NCBI RefSeq assembly: GCF_900476375.1
Contig: NZ_UPPP01000055.1
Span: 1-64,000, forward strand
Length of the DNA stretch: 64,000 bases
Direction of reading: 5' to 3'
Source: Allolucifera butyrica
GTDB lineage: Bacteria > Bacillota > Negativicutes > Sporomusales > UPPP01
Position 1 is the stretch's first letter. Each line of letters starts with the position of its first letter. The notes beneath the pieces were generated by a model. It saw only the letters and a program-made list of their open reading frames with translations. It searched no databases and had not been told where the DNA came from. Below, one piece after another: positions 8,605-16,374 of this stretch. The translations under genes were made by a program, and so were the position numbers.

Positions 8605-9417
8605 ATGCAAAAACTAATTATAACTGTCGCGCCTACGGGAAATGTACCGACGAAGGAAATGACGCCACATGTACCGGTAACACCGGAGGAAATTGTCCGG
8701 GATATTGTGGAGTGCCGGCAATTGGGCGCTTCCGTGGCCCACATTCATGCCCGGGATGAAGCAGGCAAGCCGACCCATGAAAAACGGTTTTTTGCGGAAA
8801 TACTTAGACGCTTGGATGATAAAGGATGTTCCATTATACGGCAGATCTCTACAGGAGCGAGAGCTGGAAAAACTCCCGAGGACAGGGCGGAGGCGCTTAC
8901 TTTGAATCCTGATTCGGCCAGCTTGGCAACCGGTTCTTCCAATTTTCCGGCATCGGCTAATCTGAATGAGCCCCAACTCATTGAATTTTTGGCTAAGACA
9001 ATGCTGGCAAGGAAAATTAAGCCCGAACTGGAGATATTCGACAGCGCCATGATAAATAATGCTCTCGAACTCCAAAAGAAAGGCCTGATAAAAGAACCAC
9101 TTCAGTTCAATCTTGTTTTGGGAGTTAAGGGTTCTCTGCCGGCAACGCCCAAAAATCTATTTTTTCTAGTGGAGAGTCTGCCGCCCAATTCTGTCTGGAG
9201 TGTATCTGTGGTCGGACCGATGCATGTCCCCTTGTCAATGATTGCCATGGCGCTGGGGGGACATGTCAGGGTTGGTGTAGAGGATAATATTTTTTATAGT
9301 AAAGGAAAGCTGGCAACCAATACCGGCCTGGTAGAGCGCATTGCCAGCCTTGCCAAGGCTATGGGCAGAGAGATTGCATCTCCCGAAGAAACCAAACAAA
9401 TATTGGGATTATCGTAA
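8605..9417 (+). CDS. Beta-keto acid cleavage enzyme (BKACE, formerly DUF849)
   Basis: 270 aa. With the ATG at 8605 (AGGGGG 7 nt upstream) the zinc ligands fall at His46 and His48 in AHIHARD, the numbering known for Kce, and Glu226 in VGVEDN is the third ligand. The family performs Claisen-type exchange of a beta-keto acid with acetyl-CoA to give acetoacetate and a new acyl-CoA. Kce itself acts on 3-keto-5-aminohexanoate in lysine fermentation, but none of the other lysine genes (kamA, kamDE, kdd) is here. The substrate is therefore probably set by the aminotransferase upstream. Confidence 0.85.
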   Translation: MQKLIITVAPTGNVPTKEMTPHVPVTPEEIVRDIVECRQLGASVAHIHARDEAGKPTHEKRFFAEILRRLDDKGCSIIRQISTGARAGKTPEDRAEALTLNPDSASLATGSSNFPASANLNEPQLIEFLAKTMLARKIKPELEIFDSAMINNALELQKKGLIKEPLQFNLVLGVKGSLPATPKNLFFLVESLPPNSVWSVSVVGPMHVPLSMIAMALGGHVRVGVEDNIFYSKGKLATNTGLVERIASLAKAMGREIASPEETKQILGLS

Positions 9418-9430
9418 CCGATGCCATAGT

Positions 9431-9462
9431 TAAGCCCGGGAAAGTATTCTTTCCCGGGCTTA
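9431..9462. terminator. Bidirectional terminator between BKACE and rpiR-like genes
   Basis: A 14-bp stem TAAGCCCGGGAAAG/CTTTCCCGGGCTTA with a TATT loop. It overlaps the stop codon of the minus-strand gene and has AATTTTC on the plus side. Confidence 0.85.
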
Positions 9463-10308
9463 ATTTTCTGTATGGTAAATATGAAAAGTTTGCCAGACAG
9501 CCTCAAGTTCTCCCAGTGCTTTCGCCGTTTTCGTATTATTTTTGTTGCCGACGGCAATGATTAAAGCGTTGAGAAGACTTAACGGGGCTACGAAACTGTC
9601 AATAAAAGAGGTCTGCACACTCCGGGCGATTAGAGTGTAGTCGCTGTACTGTACCAGGGGAGAAGTAACGGAATCAGTAATGGCCAGAACTTTGGCACCG
9701 TTTGCCTTAGCCAGTTTTAAGCCCTCCATGGTCTGCCGCGTATACCGGGGATAGGAAATTCCAATCACCAGGTCACCCGGACCGGCTGGACGCAATTCTT
9801 CAATAAATGTTCCCGCTCCGTTTATGTTACGGCAGTTTTTCAAAAGCATCTGAAGATAAAAAAACAAGAAATAGCCGAGAGCAGCGGCGCTTCGTCCGCT
9901 GACAATATATATATTGTCAGCCCTCGTTATGGCATTCACGGCCCTGCCGAAGTCAGGATTGGCCGATTCCATGGTTAACCGGATCGAATTTATGTCCGAG
10001 GCAAGTACTTTATTAATTATATTGCCGTCTGCCTCAATGGGCATACGTTGCAGTCTCTCCACGGTAGTTATACGGTTTTGCACCATTTGCTGCAACGCTT
10101 TTTGCAGCTCCGGATAACCGGAATATCCTAACAGGACAGCAAACCGGATTACGGTGGATTCGCTTACCCCAAGAGAATTACCCAGTTCCCTGGCGGTCAG
10201 AAAAACCGCTTTCTCATAGTGGTGGGATAAGTATTCAGCGATTTTTCTCTGACTGCTGCTCATATTGGCCAGGTTCGTTTGGATTTTTCTGGTTAATGAT
10301 TGTCTCAT
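9460..10308 (-). CDS. MurR/RpiR-family transcriptional regulator
   Basis: 282 aa. An N-terminal helix-turn-helix (TARELGNSLGVSESTVIRFAVLLGYSGY, about residues 35-62) is joined to a C-terminal sugar isomerase (SIS) domain (IYVSGRSAAALGYFLFFYLQ and VIGISYPRYTRQTMEGLKLA). SIS-domain regulators sense phosphosugars or other acids. It faces the aminotransferase-BKACE pair and may control it. The ATG at 10308 is chosen because GGGAGC lies 8 nt upstream; an upstream in-frame TTG at 10326 has no site. Confidence 0.85.
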   Translation of the reverse strand: MRQSLTRKIQTNLANMSSSQRKIAEYLSHHYEKAVFLTARELGNSLGVSESTVIRFAVLLGYSGYPELQKALQQMVQNRITTVERLQRMPIEADGNIINKVLASDINSIRLTMESANPDFGRAVNAITRADNIYIVSGRSAAALGYFLFFYLQMLLKNCRNINGAGTFIEELRPAGPGDLVIGISYPRYTRQTMEGLKLAKANGAKVLAITDSVTSPLVQYSDYTLIARSVQTSFIDSFVAPLSLLNALIIAVGNKNNTKTAKALGELEAVWQTFHIYHTEN

Positions 10309-10446
10309 AATTTTGCTCCCGCTCAACAGTATAACATCTTTCCATTATTATACTTCGTCATTCTAAAATAAAAAGTTATCTCCCAAAGCGAAAAGAATCC
10401 TATACTAATTACCGAACAACCGCGATAGTGTTTTTCTTAATCATTG

Positions 10447-11712
10447 TTAAATTTTTGAGCCCAACAAAGTTGCCTCTTTGGTCATGGGACTATAAGCCAC
10501 AAAAATATGCTTTCCTATTTCCGGGATATGCAAGGTATGCATTGGTTCCTCGAGTAACGCCGCCGATCCATCCTCTTCCAGGGTTACGTTAATTCTTACT
10601 ACCGGATTTTGGCCCCAGAATAACCTGGTAATTTCTACCGAATCGACCCGGGCAATGCCCCGTTTCTGTTTTTGCAAACGGGCGCTCTTTTCAAAATCAT
10701 CCCGCCAGCAAAAACTGCTGACCGTCATATTCGGTTGCAGCCGGATCCCTTTGGGTTCCGGCATAACTATTTCAACATCGATTACATTGCCGGCAAATGC
10801 TGCTTGGGCTTTAATAAAGAGGAACTCCGCAGTCCCCGCATAATAGCCTGACCGTTCGATTGTAAGCAGGCGGTATACAGCTTGCGAAATGTTATGAAAT
10901 TTGGAGCGTGAATCCAATTTATAATCCGGACTACGGCTCAGGATACCAATTGTACCCTGGGAATTCGCATAATCAAACACAACTTCAACGATCTCGCCGC
11001 TTTCATAGGGACAAAAACAGGGTGCCAATAAGGTTAATAAGGCTTCCCAGCTCTGCCCGTTTCGGGGGGTTATTTGCAGGTGCACACTTTGCACCGGATG
11101 ACCGTTCACATTCTGACCGGTATCCACTACTCGCAGGACCCGGGCGAACTCCCGGCCTTTTTTTTCACCGAAAGGATCAATGCTTGGGGTATTTACTCCT
11201 TGGGGTTTTTCGGGAGGGGGACTGGCCAGATTAGTGAGCAGCGTGGCCAATTCACTGGTTTGCGGGGTTTCCGTACCGGACGGTCCGGGTAAGAGCTCAT
11301 TTAAGTTCATTTTATTGATGTATTTTTCACCTAAAATAACAGCCTGTGCCGGACGGGATGGATTATACGCAACTATAACTTGGGAGCCGACTTGCACTTG
11401 CGGCAGTGAAATCAGTGTAATTACCTGTTTTATTTCAAGTTGTACAGGCGCCTGATTCCGGGGATATGCGGTGGCCTGGATCTTTAACTCGGGCTGGTTG
11501 TTAATAAAGGTGCCTGTTTGTTCCAGATGATTAATTCGGGCGACCGCCACCACGCCATTTTTTACTAACTTCTCCATCATTCGCTTAGCCCGGAAGACCG
11601 AACGCATGCTAAGGAAAAGGATAAATGATATGAGTAACAATCCGAGAAACCATTCGTTGTGAACAAGGCGCACAAACCACTGGGCAATAAAATCGAAATA
11701 TGGTAAAGTCAT
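10447..11712 (-). CDS. Unrecognised membrane-anchored protein with a three-fold repeated beta domain
   Basis: 421 aa. Residues 1-15 may lie on the membrane, and about 18-38 (WFLGLLLISFILFLSM) form a transmembrane helix. Then come three related units of about 75 aa: GVVAVARINHLEQTGTFINN (about 52-127), GREFARVLRVVDTGQNVNG (about 187-260) and KRGIARVDSVEITRLFWGQN (about 345-420). Each ends in a similar strand set, e.g. VGSQVIVAYNPSRPAQAVILG, GEIVEVVFDYANSQGTIGIL and GKHIFVAYSPMTKEATLLG. The pattern resembles beta domains of DUF3592-like proteins, but I do not recognise the whole. GGAGAGG lies upstream of the ATG. It lies 138 bp upstream of the rpiR-like gene on the same strand. Function unknown. 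Confidence 0.7.
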   Translation of the reverse strand: MTLPYFDFIAQWFVRLVHNEWFLGLLLISFILFLSMRSVFRAKRMMEKLVKNGVVAVARINHLEQTGTFINNQPELKIQATAYPRNQAPVQLEIKQVITLISLPQVQVGSQVIVAYNPSRPAQAVILGEKYINKMNLNELLPGPSGTETPQTSELATLLTNLASPPPEKPQGVNTPSIDPFGEKKGREFARVLRVVDTGQNVNGHPVQSVHLQITPRNGQSWEALLTLLAPCFCPYESGEIVEVVFDYANSQGTIGILSRSPDYKLDSRSKFHNISQAVYRLLTIERSGYYAGTAEFLFIKAQAAFAGNVIDVEIVMPEPKGIRLQPNMTVSSFCWRDDFEKSARLQKQKRGIARVDSVEITRLFWGQNPVVRINVTLEEDGSAALLEEPMHTLHIPEIGKHIFVAYSPMTKEATLLGSKI

Positions 11713-11997
11713 ACTATTTCATCCTCTCCTAACGAATGAAAAATAATAACTCATTATACCATATTTTAACAGGACCGATATTCAAAAAACGGAATCTCTT
11801 GCTGGTAAGCATCACAAAAATATAGGGGTTATCTTTAAAAAAATCAGAAATCAAATTTTCGTACTTGTCAAAAAAGTAGAGCGTAATTAAATATTTCGAC
11901 AATAATTGTTCTCATTTACAAGCCGTTATTTGTGATATATAATAAAAGCCAATAAATATTTAATTAACTAGTAATTCGTTTGAAAGGGATGAGTAAA

Positions 11998-12177
11998 ATG
12001 GCAAATACATATTGTCATGAAAAATATAATGAACCGGTGGAAGCAAGTGACCAAATAACATTGAGTGCTAAGGCCCTGATCATTGGTGGCTATGTTTTAT
12101 TCGTGGCTCTTTTAGGAGCCCTTTTATGGTATGGCGCTTCTATTGGTATTTATGTGGATCCGGCCTCTTTAACCTAA
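11998..12177 (+). CDS. Small single-span membrane protein
   Basis: 59 aa: a polar N terminus (MANTYCHEKYNEPVEASD), then one hydrophobic helix (ALIIGGYVLFVALLGALLWYG) and a short tail. The ATG at 11998 has AAGGG a little far upstream; ATG 11989 and TTG 11980 are in the same frame. It is framed by an AT-rich upstream region (11713-11997, nothing else seen) and a terminator. I do not recognise the family. Confidence 0.55.
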   Translation: MANTYCHEKYNEPVEASDQITLSAKALIIGGYVLFVALLGALLWYGASIGIYVDPASLT

Positions 12178-12181
12178 TTAT

Positions 12182-12220
12182 CAGCCCTCATGCTTCTAAT
12201 GTGAAGAGTAAGGGCTGTTT
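12182..12220 (+). terminator. Terminator after the small membrane protein gene
   Basis: CAGCCCT/AGGGCTG outer stem with CTTC/GAAG inner stem, interrupted by short mismatches, then TTTTCC. Confidence 0.65.
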
Positions 12221-12285
12221 TCCTGCATGTATGTGTCTATTACCTGGGTGCGTTGCAGCAGGAATATTACAAGGGCCATAACAAA

Positions 12286-12311
12286 AAGCCTTCGCGATTT
12301 TGCGAAGGCTT
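12286..12311 (-). terminator. Terminator of the tRNA transcript
   Basis: A perfect 10-bp stem AAGCCTTCGC/GCGAAGGCTT with a 6-nt loop. On the minus strand it ends in TTTTTG, just after the tRNA-Lys gene. Confidence 0.9.
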
Positions 12312-12319
12312 GAATTTTC

Positions 12320-12395
<76 letters not shown>

Positions 12396-12400
12396 ACATA

Positions 12401-12475
12401 TGGCTGGGGCGCTAGGATTCGAACCTAGGAATACCGGAGTCAGAGTCCGGTGCCTTACCGCTTGGCGACGCCCCA
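12401..12475 (-). tRNA. tRNA-Gln (anticodon CTG)
   Basis: 75 nt with an encoded CCA. The acceptor arm TGGGGCG/CGCCCCA, anticodon stem CCGGA/TCCGG with loop CTCTGAC (anticodon CTG) and T arm CTAGG-TTCGAAT-CCTAG are clear. Confidence 0.96.
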
Positions 12476-12704
12476 ATAATAGCAAAGAGGTAATCAGAAA
12501 TTTCAGTGTCAACATTACATATTTTATCGAAAAGTAAGCAAAATGTCAAATGCTCATGAACTAGCTAAGCGGGGAAAGAGAGATATAGTGAATTTGCGGA
12601 CGTATCAGAGGGGGAACAGTTTCGTTTTTTTGTTAAATTTCCGTAAATTTAGGGTTAAATGCATGAATGCGAGAAATTTTTTTTGAAAAAAGCGGGTTGG
12701 TTTA

Positions 12705-12734
12705 TTGACTAATCCATTTTTCTGCGCATATAAT
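12705..12734 (+). promoter_or_regulatory. Sigma-A-type promoter of the magnesium operon
   Basis: TTGACT (12705-12710), an 18-nt spacer and TATAAT (12729-12734) lie about 35 nt before the M-box. Transcription would start near 12741. The stretch 12476-12704 between the tRNA genes and this promoter shows nothing else. Confidence 0.8.
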
Positions 12735-12765
12735 GAAATTACGAAGAATAAAAATAATATTTTCT

Positions 12766-12984
12766 CTGTTAGGTGAGGCTCCTGCGTGAACATAGGCCAC
12801 TGCCCGGAAACGTCGAAAGACGCCAATGGGTAGAACAGGTATTACCGGATTAAGGTTTTATCTAACGTGGCTGAGATATGTAAAAGCTCTACGTTATGCA
12901 GTGCCAAAACTCAACGAGCGGGGAAGGTCGCGAATTTCATCGTAGCGGTAAAGACCTTCTTTAGAATAGGGAGGTCTTTTTCTT
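12766..12984 (+). promoter_or_regulatory. M-box (ykoK) magnesium riboswitch with transcription terminator
   Basis: The hallmark segments of the M-box are present in order: GTTAGGTGAGGCTCCTG (from 12768), CCACTGCCCGGAAACGTCG, AAGACGCCAATGGGT and AACAGGTATTACCGG. The expression platform can be read: AAGACCT...AGGTCTT followed by TTTTCTT is a terminator (12951-12982), and GAAGGTC at 12923-12929 can pair with GACCTTC at 12953-12959 as an antiterminator. The known class binds Mg2+ and stops transcription when Mg2+ is plentiful. The two genes downstream are a magnesium sensor-like protein and an NRAMP-like transporter. Confidence 0.93.
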
Positions 12985-13075
12985 ATGCGGGAAAACCATA
13001 AGAATAATATGCACAGCCGATGTTTATTTCATTCTTAAATTCGGGAAGCTATAGGCAGGAGAGGGAGGTGGTAAT

Positions 13076-13165
13076 GTGGATTCCGGCCCTGAAGGTAGTC
13101 ATAAGCCAAAGATAAAACGGATCGCTTGGTCTCTATGTCCTTATGGGACGGATCCCGGCGATTGA
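13076..13165 (+). CDS. Possible 29-aa leader peptide between the M-box and the sensor gene
   Basis: A GTG at 13076, 7 nt after GGGAGG (13063-13068), opens a 29-codon frame ending with TGA at 13163-13165. The peptide is basic in its middle (KPKIKRIAWS) and ends CPYGTDPGD. Its stop lies 12 nt before the next ATG, within the ribosome site of that gene. It could be a translated small protein, a regulatory leader, or chance; no homologue is known to me. Confidence 0.35.
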   Translation: MDSGPEGSHKPKIKRIAWSLCPYGTDPGD

Positions 13166-13177
13166 GGGGGGATTGTT

Positions 13178-14467
13178 ATGAACGGAGTTAAAGTATTAGG
13201 CGAATTTTTCTTCAGCCAATTACTGGGTAAACCCATTTTAGACCATGCCGGTCGTCGCATTGGCCGTATAAAAGACATGGCCGTGCGGTGGGAAGGGATT
13301 TATCCGCAAATAATTGGCGTAAAATATGCCCGGAAAGTGCATGAACTGATTCCGGTTGACCAAATTGTCAGTTGTGACCAGGATGGGCTGCAACTGACGG
13401 ATGAGTTTTCGCCCCGGATTACGGTACCACTGCAGGAAAATGATATTTATATCAGCAAATGGCTGCTGGATAAGCAGATTATTGATCTTAAAGGGTCCCG
13501 CATGGTGCGGGTTAATGATATTACGCTGTCCTGGCTCACCCAGGAGGGCCGGCCACGGATGGTTTTGGTGGCTGTAGATATCGGGGTGCGGGGTTTGTTC
13601 CGCCGTCTCGGTCTGGAATTTCTGCTATACAAATACAATAACAATTTATTGGGCTGGCAATACATTAAGCCCCTGGAAAGCTGGAATTCCAGTCTTCAGC
13701 TCATCCGGGAAAAACAGCAGCTGAGCGAACTGCATCCGGCCGATATTGCCGACTTAATTGAAGAGATGGACTATAAACGGCGAGCCGACTTCATGGATAA
13801 TCTGGATTCCCAGCAGGCCATTGACGCTTTGGCTGAAATGGACCTGGATACGCAGGTGGAAATCATTGAACAAATGGATGAACACCGGGCGTCCGACATT
13901 CTGGAAGAAATGCCGCCGGACGAAGCGGCCGATATTCTCGGTGAATTGCCGGCGGAAAAATCTGAGGGCTTGTTAAAGTTGATGGAAGCGGACGATGCCG
14001 AGGAAGTCCGCGAGCTCATGCAGTACGAGGAGGGAACGGCCGGTTCCCTGATGACGACCGAATTTATTGCCTTTTCTACCCGTCTTACGGCGGAAGAGGT
14101 TATCAATCAACTGCGGGAGCTGGCGCCTTCGGCGGAAACCATTTATTATTTATATGTTACCGATGATGAAGAGCATCTGCAAGGGGTGTTGTCGCTGCGG
14201 GAATTAATTGTGGCCCGGCCGCAGACTATCCTGCAGGATATTATGCATACCAAGATTGTGTCGGTGAATCACGATGACGATTATCAGCGGGTGGCCGACG
14301 TGATCAACAAGTATGGCCTGCTGGCTGTGCCGGTTGTGGATGAGCAGCAGGAACTGCTGGGCATTGTCACGGTTGACGATGTCCTCGATATCTTATTGCC
14401 GGAACGCGGCAAACTGGATGCTTACTCTTGGTTTGCCCTAAGTAAACGTGCGGGAAGGGGGCGGTAA
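13178..14467 (+). CDS. Soluble PRC-barrel / MgtE-N / CBS magnesium sensor-like protein
   Basis: 429 aa. Two PRC-barrel-like parts (LGKPILDHAGRRIGRIKDMAV near residue 15 and DKQIIDLKGSRMVRVNDITL near 98) precede an MgtE intracellular N domain (about 180-285: LHPADIADLIEEMDYKRR, DILEEMPPDEAADILGELP). A CBS pair follows (about 285-420: EEGTAGSLMTTEFIAF and DIMHTKIVSVNHDDDYQRVADVINKYG). In MgtE these cytosolic domains sense Mg2+ and gate the pore, but here the protein ends after the CBS domains and has no membrane part. The NRAMP-like gene starts 1 nt after its stop, so it probably gates or regulates that transporter. GGGGGGA precedes the ATG. Confidence 0.88.
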   Translation: MNGVKVLGEFFFSQLLGKPILDHAGRRIGRIKDMAVRWEGIYPQIIGVKYARKVHELIPVDQIVSCDQDGLQLTDEFSPRITVPLQENDIYISKWLLDKQIIDLKGSRMVRVNDITLSWLTQEGRPRMVLVAVDIGVRGLFRRLGLEFLLYKYNNNLLGWQYIKPLESWNSSLQLIREKQQLSELHPADIADLIEEMDYKRRADFMDNLDSQQAIDALAEMDLDTQVEIIEQMDEHRASDILEEMPPDEAADILGELPAEKSEGLLKLMEADDAEEVRELMQYEEGTAGSLMTTEFIAFSTRLTAEEVINQLRELAPSAETIYYLYVTDDEEHLQGVLSLRELIVARPQTILQDIMHTKIVSVNHDDDYQRVADVINKYGLLAVPVVDEQQELLGIVTVDDVLDILLPERGKLDAYSWFALSKRAGRGR

Positions 14468-14468
14468 A

Positions 14469-15743
14469 ATGAATGAAAATAAAGGCTGGCGCGGCCGGCT
14501 GGGATTATTTCTGGCGGTAATGGGACCGGGAATTGTCACGGCCTTTGCCGACAATGACGCCGGCGGAATTGCCACGTATGCCGCCGCCGGGGCCAAATAC
14601 GGCTATGCGCTGCTGTTTACTATGCTTATCAGCACAATTTGTTTAGTTATTGCCCAGGAAATTTCCGCCCGTACCGGAGCGGTGACCGGGCGGGGTCTGT
14701 CGGATTTAATCCGGGAGTTATTCGGGGTAAAGTGGACCTTTTTTGCAATGAGCGTATTATTAGTGGCCAATATCGGCACCACGGCTTCGGAATTTTCCGG
14801 GATCGCTACGAGTTTTGAAATTTTCGGCGTCACCAAATATATATCGGTGCCGATCATGGCCGCGGTGGTTTGGTGGTTGGTGCTGAGAGGCAGTTATGAA
14901 AGGACGGAAAAAGTATTTTTCGTTTTATGCGCAACCTTTCTCAGCTATATAGTTTCCGGGATGATTACAAATCCGCCATGGGTAACGGTTCTCGCCGCTT
15001 CGGTGACCCCCTTTTTTAGCCGAGACACGGATTTCCTGATCATGGCTATCGGTGTAATTGGTACAACCATAACGCCCTGGGGACAGTTTTATGTTCAGGC
15101 CTCGGTGGTGGATAAGGGGATTACAGCCAAGGACTATAAGTATACATTTTGGGACGTTATGATCGGGTCCTTTTTCACCTGGTTGATTGCTTTCTTTATC
15201 ATTGTGGCTACGGCGGCAACGCTGTATGTTAATCATATTTCCATCGAGACCGCAAAAGATGCGGCCCTGGCTTTGGAGCCGCTGGCGGGCAAGTACGCCG
15301 GTATGCTGTTTGGTTTTGGGCTCTTGGGAGCCTCCATGCTGGCGGCGTTTATTTTGCCGCTAAGTACGGCCTATGCCATTTGCGAAGCCTTTGGTTTCGA
15401 GCATGGCGTGAGTAAAACATATAAGGACGCGCCGGTGTTTTTCGGTCTCTATACGGTTCTAATTGTTTTGGGAGCCGGACTGGTCTTATGGCCGGGCCTG
15501 TCATTGTACCATGTCATGCTGACGTCACAGGTGGTTAACGGGATTTTGCTGCCGCCCATTCTGATTTTTATGGTCCTCATTGCCAGTAACCGCAACGTAA
15601 TGGGCCGGTATGCCAATTCCCGCGGATATAATGTGATAGCCTGGATTTTTACGGTTCTCCTGATTGCGTTGACATTGCTGCTGCTGGTTACGACGTTGCT
15701 GCCGGGTTTCTTGGATATGGCGTTGAAGTGGCTGGGAATGTAA
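14469..15743 (+). CDS. NRAMP-family transporter, probable magnesium type (NRMT-like)
   Basis: 424 aa with about 11 hydrophobic segments. The fold is NRAMP/SLC11 (MGPGIVTAFADNDAGGIAT in helix 1). The usual helix-1 metal motif DPGN reads DAGG here (Asp30 kept, Asn changed to Gly33, with extra polar Asp28 and Asn29). The usual helix-6 MPH reads TPW (Thr202 in place of the sulfur ligand Met). Loss of the Met favours hard ions; members of the family with such changes have been shown to carry Mg2+. The M-box upstream and the coupled MgtE-type sensor agree. The ATG at 14469 is chosen (GGAAGGGGGCGG upstream); a GTG at 14448 is in frame but lies inside the previous gene. It converges on lysE-like gene 15750. 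Confidence 0.87.
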   Translation: MNENKGWRGRLGLFLAVMGPGIVTAFADNDAGGIATYAAAGAKYGYALLFTMLISTICLVIAQEISARTGAVTGRGLSDLIRELFGVKWTFFAMSVLLVANIGTTASEFSGIATSFEIFGVTKYISVPIMAAVVWWLVLRGSYERTEKVFFVLCATFLSYIVSGMITNPPWVTVLAASVTPFFSRDTDFLIMAIGVIGTTITPWGQFYVQASVVDKGITAKDYKYTFWDVMIGSFFTWLIAFFIIVATAATLYVNHISIETAKDAALALEPLAGKYAGMLFGFGLLGASMLAAFILPLSTAYAICEAFGFEHGVSKTYKDAPVFFGLYTVLIVLGAGLVLWPGLSLYHVMLTSQVVNGILLPPILIFMVLIASNRNVMGRYANSRGYNVIAWIFTVLLIALTLLLLVTTLLPGFLDMALKWLGM

Positions 15744-15749
15744 ACGGAG

Positions 15750-16364
15750 CTACCGGCCGGCCAGGCTGAAAATACCGAAGGCCAGAATGATAAGGCCGGA
15801 AATCCGGTTAATGCCACGCAGGCAGGTTGGCTTGAGCGCGGTCCGGAACAAGCTGACGCCGCCGCTTAAGCAAAGCCACCACAGCAGGGAGCCGGAGAAT
15901 ACGCCGAATACGAGCAGCGGTGCCTGTTTGCCGGCGTTGGCCGCTGCCAGTCCGAGCCCGGATAAAATGGCGGTAAAGGATAATATGGTCATAGGGTTAG
16001 TGAGCGTGAGGAGCAGTGTGGACAGATAGGCGGCCGCCCAATTGCCGCCGGCGTTCCCGGCCATATGCTGTGCCGGTTCCTGCCGGCAGCAGCGCCAGCC
16101 GAGATAGCATAGGAAGAGGCCACCGATGAGTTGCAGCGTTCTTTGATAGGTCATGAGCCAGGCGGAAAGAACGCTCAAACCGTAGGCAGCCATGCTCCCG
16201 TATATGGCGTCCGCAGTAGCTGCTCCGGCCCCGGAAAGAAAACCTGCCGTCATACCGGCTGTCAGGGTACGGCGAATGCACAGTATGCCGATGGGGCCGA
16301 CCGGTGCGGCAATGGAAAAGCCAATAGCCAGCCCTTTGAACCAAAGAACAGAATCCAAGATCAT
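15750..16364 (-). CDS. LysE/RhtB-family amino acid exporter
   Basis: 204 aa with about six transmembrane helices. The N terminus FKGLAIGFSIAAPVGPIGILCIRRTL and the NPMTILSFTAILSGLGL segment are diagnostic of LysE-type translocators, which export amino acids through the cytoplasmic membrane. It follows an Lrp-type regulator by 10 nt on the same strand, the common arrangement for exporters induced by their substrate. The start is uncertain: AAGGGGG abuts the ATG at 16364 and would better serve a TTG at 16358, two codons later. Confidence 0.87.
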   Translation of the reverse strand: MILDSVLWFKGLAIGFSIAAPVGPIGILCIRRTLTAGMTAGFLSGAGAATADAIYGSMAAYGLSVLSAWLMTYQRTLQLIGGLFLCYLGWRCCRQEPAQHMAGNAGGNWAAAYLSTLLLTLTNPMTILSFTAILSGLGLAAANAGKQAPLLVFGVFSGSLLWWLCLSGGVSLFRTALKPTCLRGINRISGLIILAFGIFSLAGR

Positions 16365-16374
16365 TCCCCCTTGC

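Noticed and set aside
7256-9417. Lysine-fermentation (kce) locus
   Set aside because: Only the BKACE member is shared; aminomutases, the diaminohexanoate dehydrogenase and CoA-transferase genes are not here.
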